Positions 5,463-7,183 of a stretch of 7,183 nucleotides of DNA are shown in pieces. Positions within the stretch are counted from its first letter, which is position 1, and every line of letters starts with the position of its first letter. The DNA is taken from the NCBI GenBank assembly GCA_015491595.1, contig WFVP01000246.1, positions 1 to 7,183 on the forward strand. The letters are read 5' to 3'. Under the pieces are notes generated by a model, which did not search any database, was not told the origin of the DNA, and was given only the letters and a program-made list of their open reading frames with translations. A program made the position numbers and the translations under genes. This stretch comes from Anaerolineales bacterium (GTDB lineage Bacteria > Chloroflexota > Anaerolineae > Anaerolineales > DRMV01).

Positions 5463-7183
5463 ATGTCCGAAAAGTGGGTTTACACCTTTGACGAATACGC
5501 CGACCTTAAGCAACGCCTCGGCGGCGATGACGATGCGGTGCGTTCCCTCTTGGGTGGCAAGGGGGCCGGTCTGGGTGAGATGACCGCAATCGGCCTGCCT
5601 GTGCCTCCTGGTTTTACCGTCGTGACCCGGGCCTGTCTTTACTACTTGGAGCACGGTGCCTTCCCACCGGGCCTGTGGGAGGAGGTGCTGGAGGGAATGG
5701 CCTACTTGGAAGGCAAAATGGCGAAAAAGTTCGGTGACCCTTCGCGGCCCCTGCTGGTGTCCTGCCGGTCAGGGGCCAAATTTTCGATGCCGGGCATGAT
5801 GGACACCATCCTCAACGTGGGGTTGAACGATGAAACGGTCCATGGCTTGGCCGAGATGACCAACAACCCGCGGTTTGCTTGGGATGCTTATCGGCGTTTG
5901 TTGCAGATGTTTGGAAAGACGGTTTTGGGTCTGCCTGAGGAGGACTTCGATCGGGCTTTACGGGAGGAAATGGCGGAGCAAGGAGCCGAAGACGAGACCC
6001 AGCTGGATGCGGAAGCATGGAAGCGGGTCGTGCGGCGCTTCAAGGGCGTGTATATGTTCCATGGTCGAGAGTTTCCCCAAGACCCTCATGAACAGTTGCG
6101 CATGGCCATGGAAGCGGTGTTCCGCTCCTGGAACAGCCCCCGGGCGCGAGCATATCGGGCTCGAACAGGTATCCCGGATGACTTGGGCACCGCGGTGAAC
6201 ATCGTGGCCATGGTGTTCGGGAACTTGGGCCCCGACTCAGGCACCGGCGTGGTCTTCACCCGGAATCCCAGCACGGGTGAAAAGGAGCTCTGGGGCGAGT
6301 ACCTGGTGAACGCCCAGGGTGAAGACGTTGTCGCGGGTGTGCGCACCCCTTCCCCGGTGGCCAAATTGGCTCAGGATATGCCGGAGGTCTACGCTCAACT
6401 TCAGGACATGGCGGAGCGGCTGGAGCGTCACTTCCGCATCATGCAGGACATCGAATTCACCATCGAGCGGGGGAAGGTGTGGATGCTCCAGACCCGGGCA
6501 GGAAAGGCCACCCCTCAGGCCAAGGTCAAAATGGCCGTGGATATGGTCGAGGAAGGGTTGATTTCCAAGGAGGAAGCGGTCAAACGGGTTTCCCCGGAAG
6601 ATGTGGAGCAGTTGCTCCATCCCCAATTCAACCCCCATGACCTGGCAAAGGCCCGTCATGAAGGGAAACTTTTGGCTCGCGGGGTGAATGCCTCCCCCGG
6701 TGCGGCCGTGGGGCGGGTGTACCTGGACTCCGAAAAGGCCAAGGCAAAAGCCGCGGAAGGTGAGCCTGTCATTCTTATGCGGCCTTTCACCAAGCCCGAG
6801 GATGTGCCGGCCATGTTGGTCTCCAAGGCCATTGTAACCACCGAGGGAGGCGCGACGTCCCACGCGGCGGTCGTCGCCCGACAGTTTGGTATTCCGGCGG
6901 TGGTGGGCGCTTCGGACATCAAAATCGATATGGAGCGGCGTGTCCTTCAGATCAATGGCAAAGAATATCCCGAGGGTACTTGGATTTCTGTGGACGGCAC
7001 CTCGGGACAGGTCTTTGTGGGACAGCTTCCAGCCCAACCGCCTGCTCTGGAGACGTTGGAGGAGTTGCGCATCCTGCTGGATTGGGCCGACGAGATTGCT
7101 GCCCGTCCGGGTGTGCGTCCGGAAGTGGACGGCGGTCCCACTCGAGGTCTGGAGGTGTGGACCAACGCGGACCTGCCCAAGGA
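5463..7183 (+). CDS. ppdK: Pyruvate, phosphate dikinase, N-terminal two thirds (3' end outside window)
   Basis: Interconverts pyruvate + ATP + Pi with phosphoenolpyruvate + AMP + PPi, in gluconeogenesis or PPi-linked glycolysis. The frame is open from ATG 5463 to the window edge (573 codons; the family is about 880). Domains in order: ATP-grasp nucleotide-binding region with GGKGAGLGEMTAIGLPVPPGF near 31-51, VSCRSGAKFSMPGMMDTILN near 100-119 and GTAVNIVAMVFGN then DSGTGVVFTRNPSTGEKELWGEY near 242-280; LQTRAGKATPQA closing it near 343; then the swivelling phosphohistidine domain, TTEGGATSHAAVVARQFGIPAVVG, with the carrier His467 preceded by Thr-Ser; finally the linker and GLEVWTNADLP, the entry to the missing PEP/pyruvate barrel. 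PPDK rather than PEP synthase is supported by the N-terminal order and the FTRNPSTGEK motif. Divergent from the cupin. No frameshift in the visible part. Confidence 0.96.
   Translation, partial: MSEKWVYTFDEYADLKQRLGGDDDAVRSLLGGKGAGLGEMTAIGLPVPPGFTVVTRACLYYLEHGAFPPGLWEEVLEGMAYLEGKMAKKFGDPSRPLLVSCRSGAKFSMPGMMDTILNVGLNDETVHGLAEMTNNPRFAWDAYRRLLQMFGKTVLGLPEEDFDRALREEMAEQGAEDETQLDAEAWKRVVRRFKGVYMFHGREFPQDPHEQLRMAMEAVFRSWNSPRARAYRARTGIPDDLGTAVNIVAMVFGNLGPDSGTGVVFTRNPSTGEKELWGEYLVNAQGEDVVAGVRTPSPVAKLAQDMPEVYAQLQDMAERLERHFRIMQDIEFTIERGKVWMLQTRAGKATPQAKVKMAVDMVEEGLISKEEAVKRVSPEDVEQLLHPQFNPHDLAKARHEGKLLARGVNASPGAAVGRVYLDSEKAKAKAAEGEPVILMRPFTKPEDVPAMLVSKAIVTTEGGATSHAAVVARQFGIPAVVGASDIKIDMERRVLQINGKEYPEGTWISVDGTSGQVFVGQLPAQPPALETLEELRILLDWADEIAARPGVRPEVDGGPTRGLEVWTNADLPK

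Noticed and set aside
5463..7183. ppdK broken by a frameshift
   Set aside because: I read the frame codon by codon from ATG 5463 to the edge and found no stop; motifs follow in the expected order.

Overview
This window carries the 3' part of a tryptophan biosynthesis operon on the + strand, followed by an unrelated accessory stretch and the start of a central-carbon gene. The DNA is GC-rich with mostly tight gene spacing. Two inter-gene gaps of the trp operon are filled with a degenerate 7-bp repeat. I associate such heptamer-filled gaps with Chloroflexota (Anaerolineae and relatives), so a bacterium of that kind is my best guess, but no marker gene here proves it.

Region 1 (1-3165) is trpC (3' end), trpF, trpB and trpA, all on +. 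Together these give three steps of the tryptophan pathway: phosphoribosylanthranilate isomerisation (TrpF), indole-glycerol-phosphate formation (TrpC) and the tryptophan synthase alpha2-beta2 reaction (TrpA/TrpB). Every key catalytic residue I looked for is present. The trpC-trpF and trpB-trpA junctions are arrays of 21 and 12 heptamers in unbroken phase. The first array also encodes the trpC tail and stop codon. The second starts inside the last codons of trpB and ends inside the trpA ribosome binding site. The trpF-trpB junction is short and has no repeat.

Region 2 (3166-4375) begins with a 313-bp gap whose first part is clearly AT-richer than the rest. It is followed by a gene for a secreted protein with a Met/Gly/Tyr-rich segment and two PepSY-like domains, possibly a copper-handling protein. 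The gene ends in a strong intrinsic terminator whose hairpin overlaps the end of the convergent gene.

Region 3 (4363-5277, - strand) is a two-gene unit: a small single-domain cupin, then, three bases later and with a likely TTG start, an uncharacterised four-helix membrane protein.

Region 4 (5278-7183) is a divergent promoter gap followed by the first 573 codons of pyruvate phosphate dikinase. It is open to the window edge and lacks its C-terminal PEP/pyruvate barrel here. The sequence shows no RNA gene, CRISPR array, insertion sequence or phage gene.
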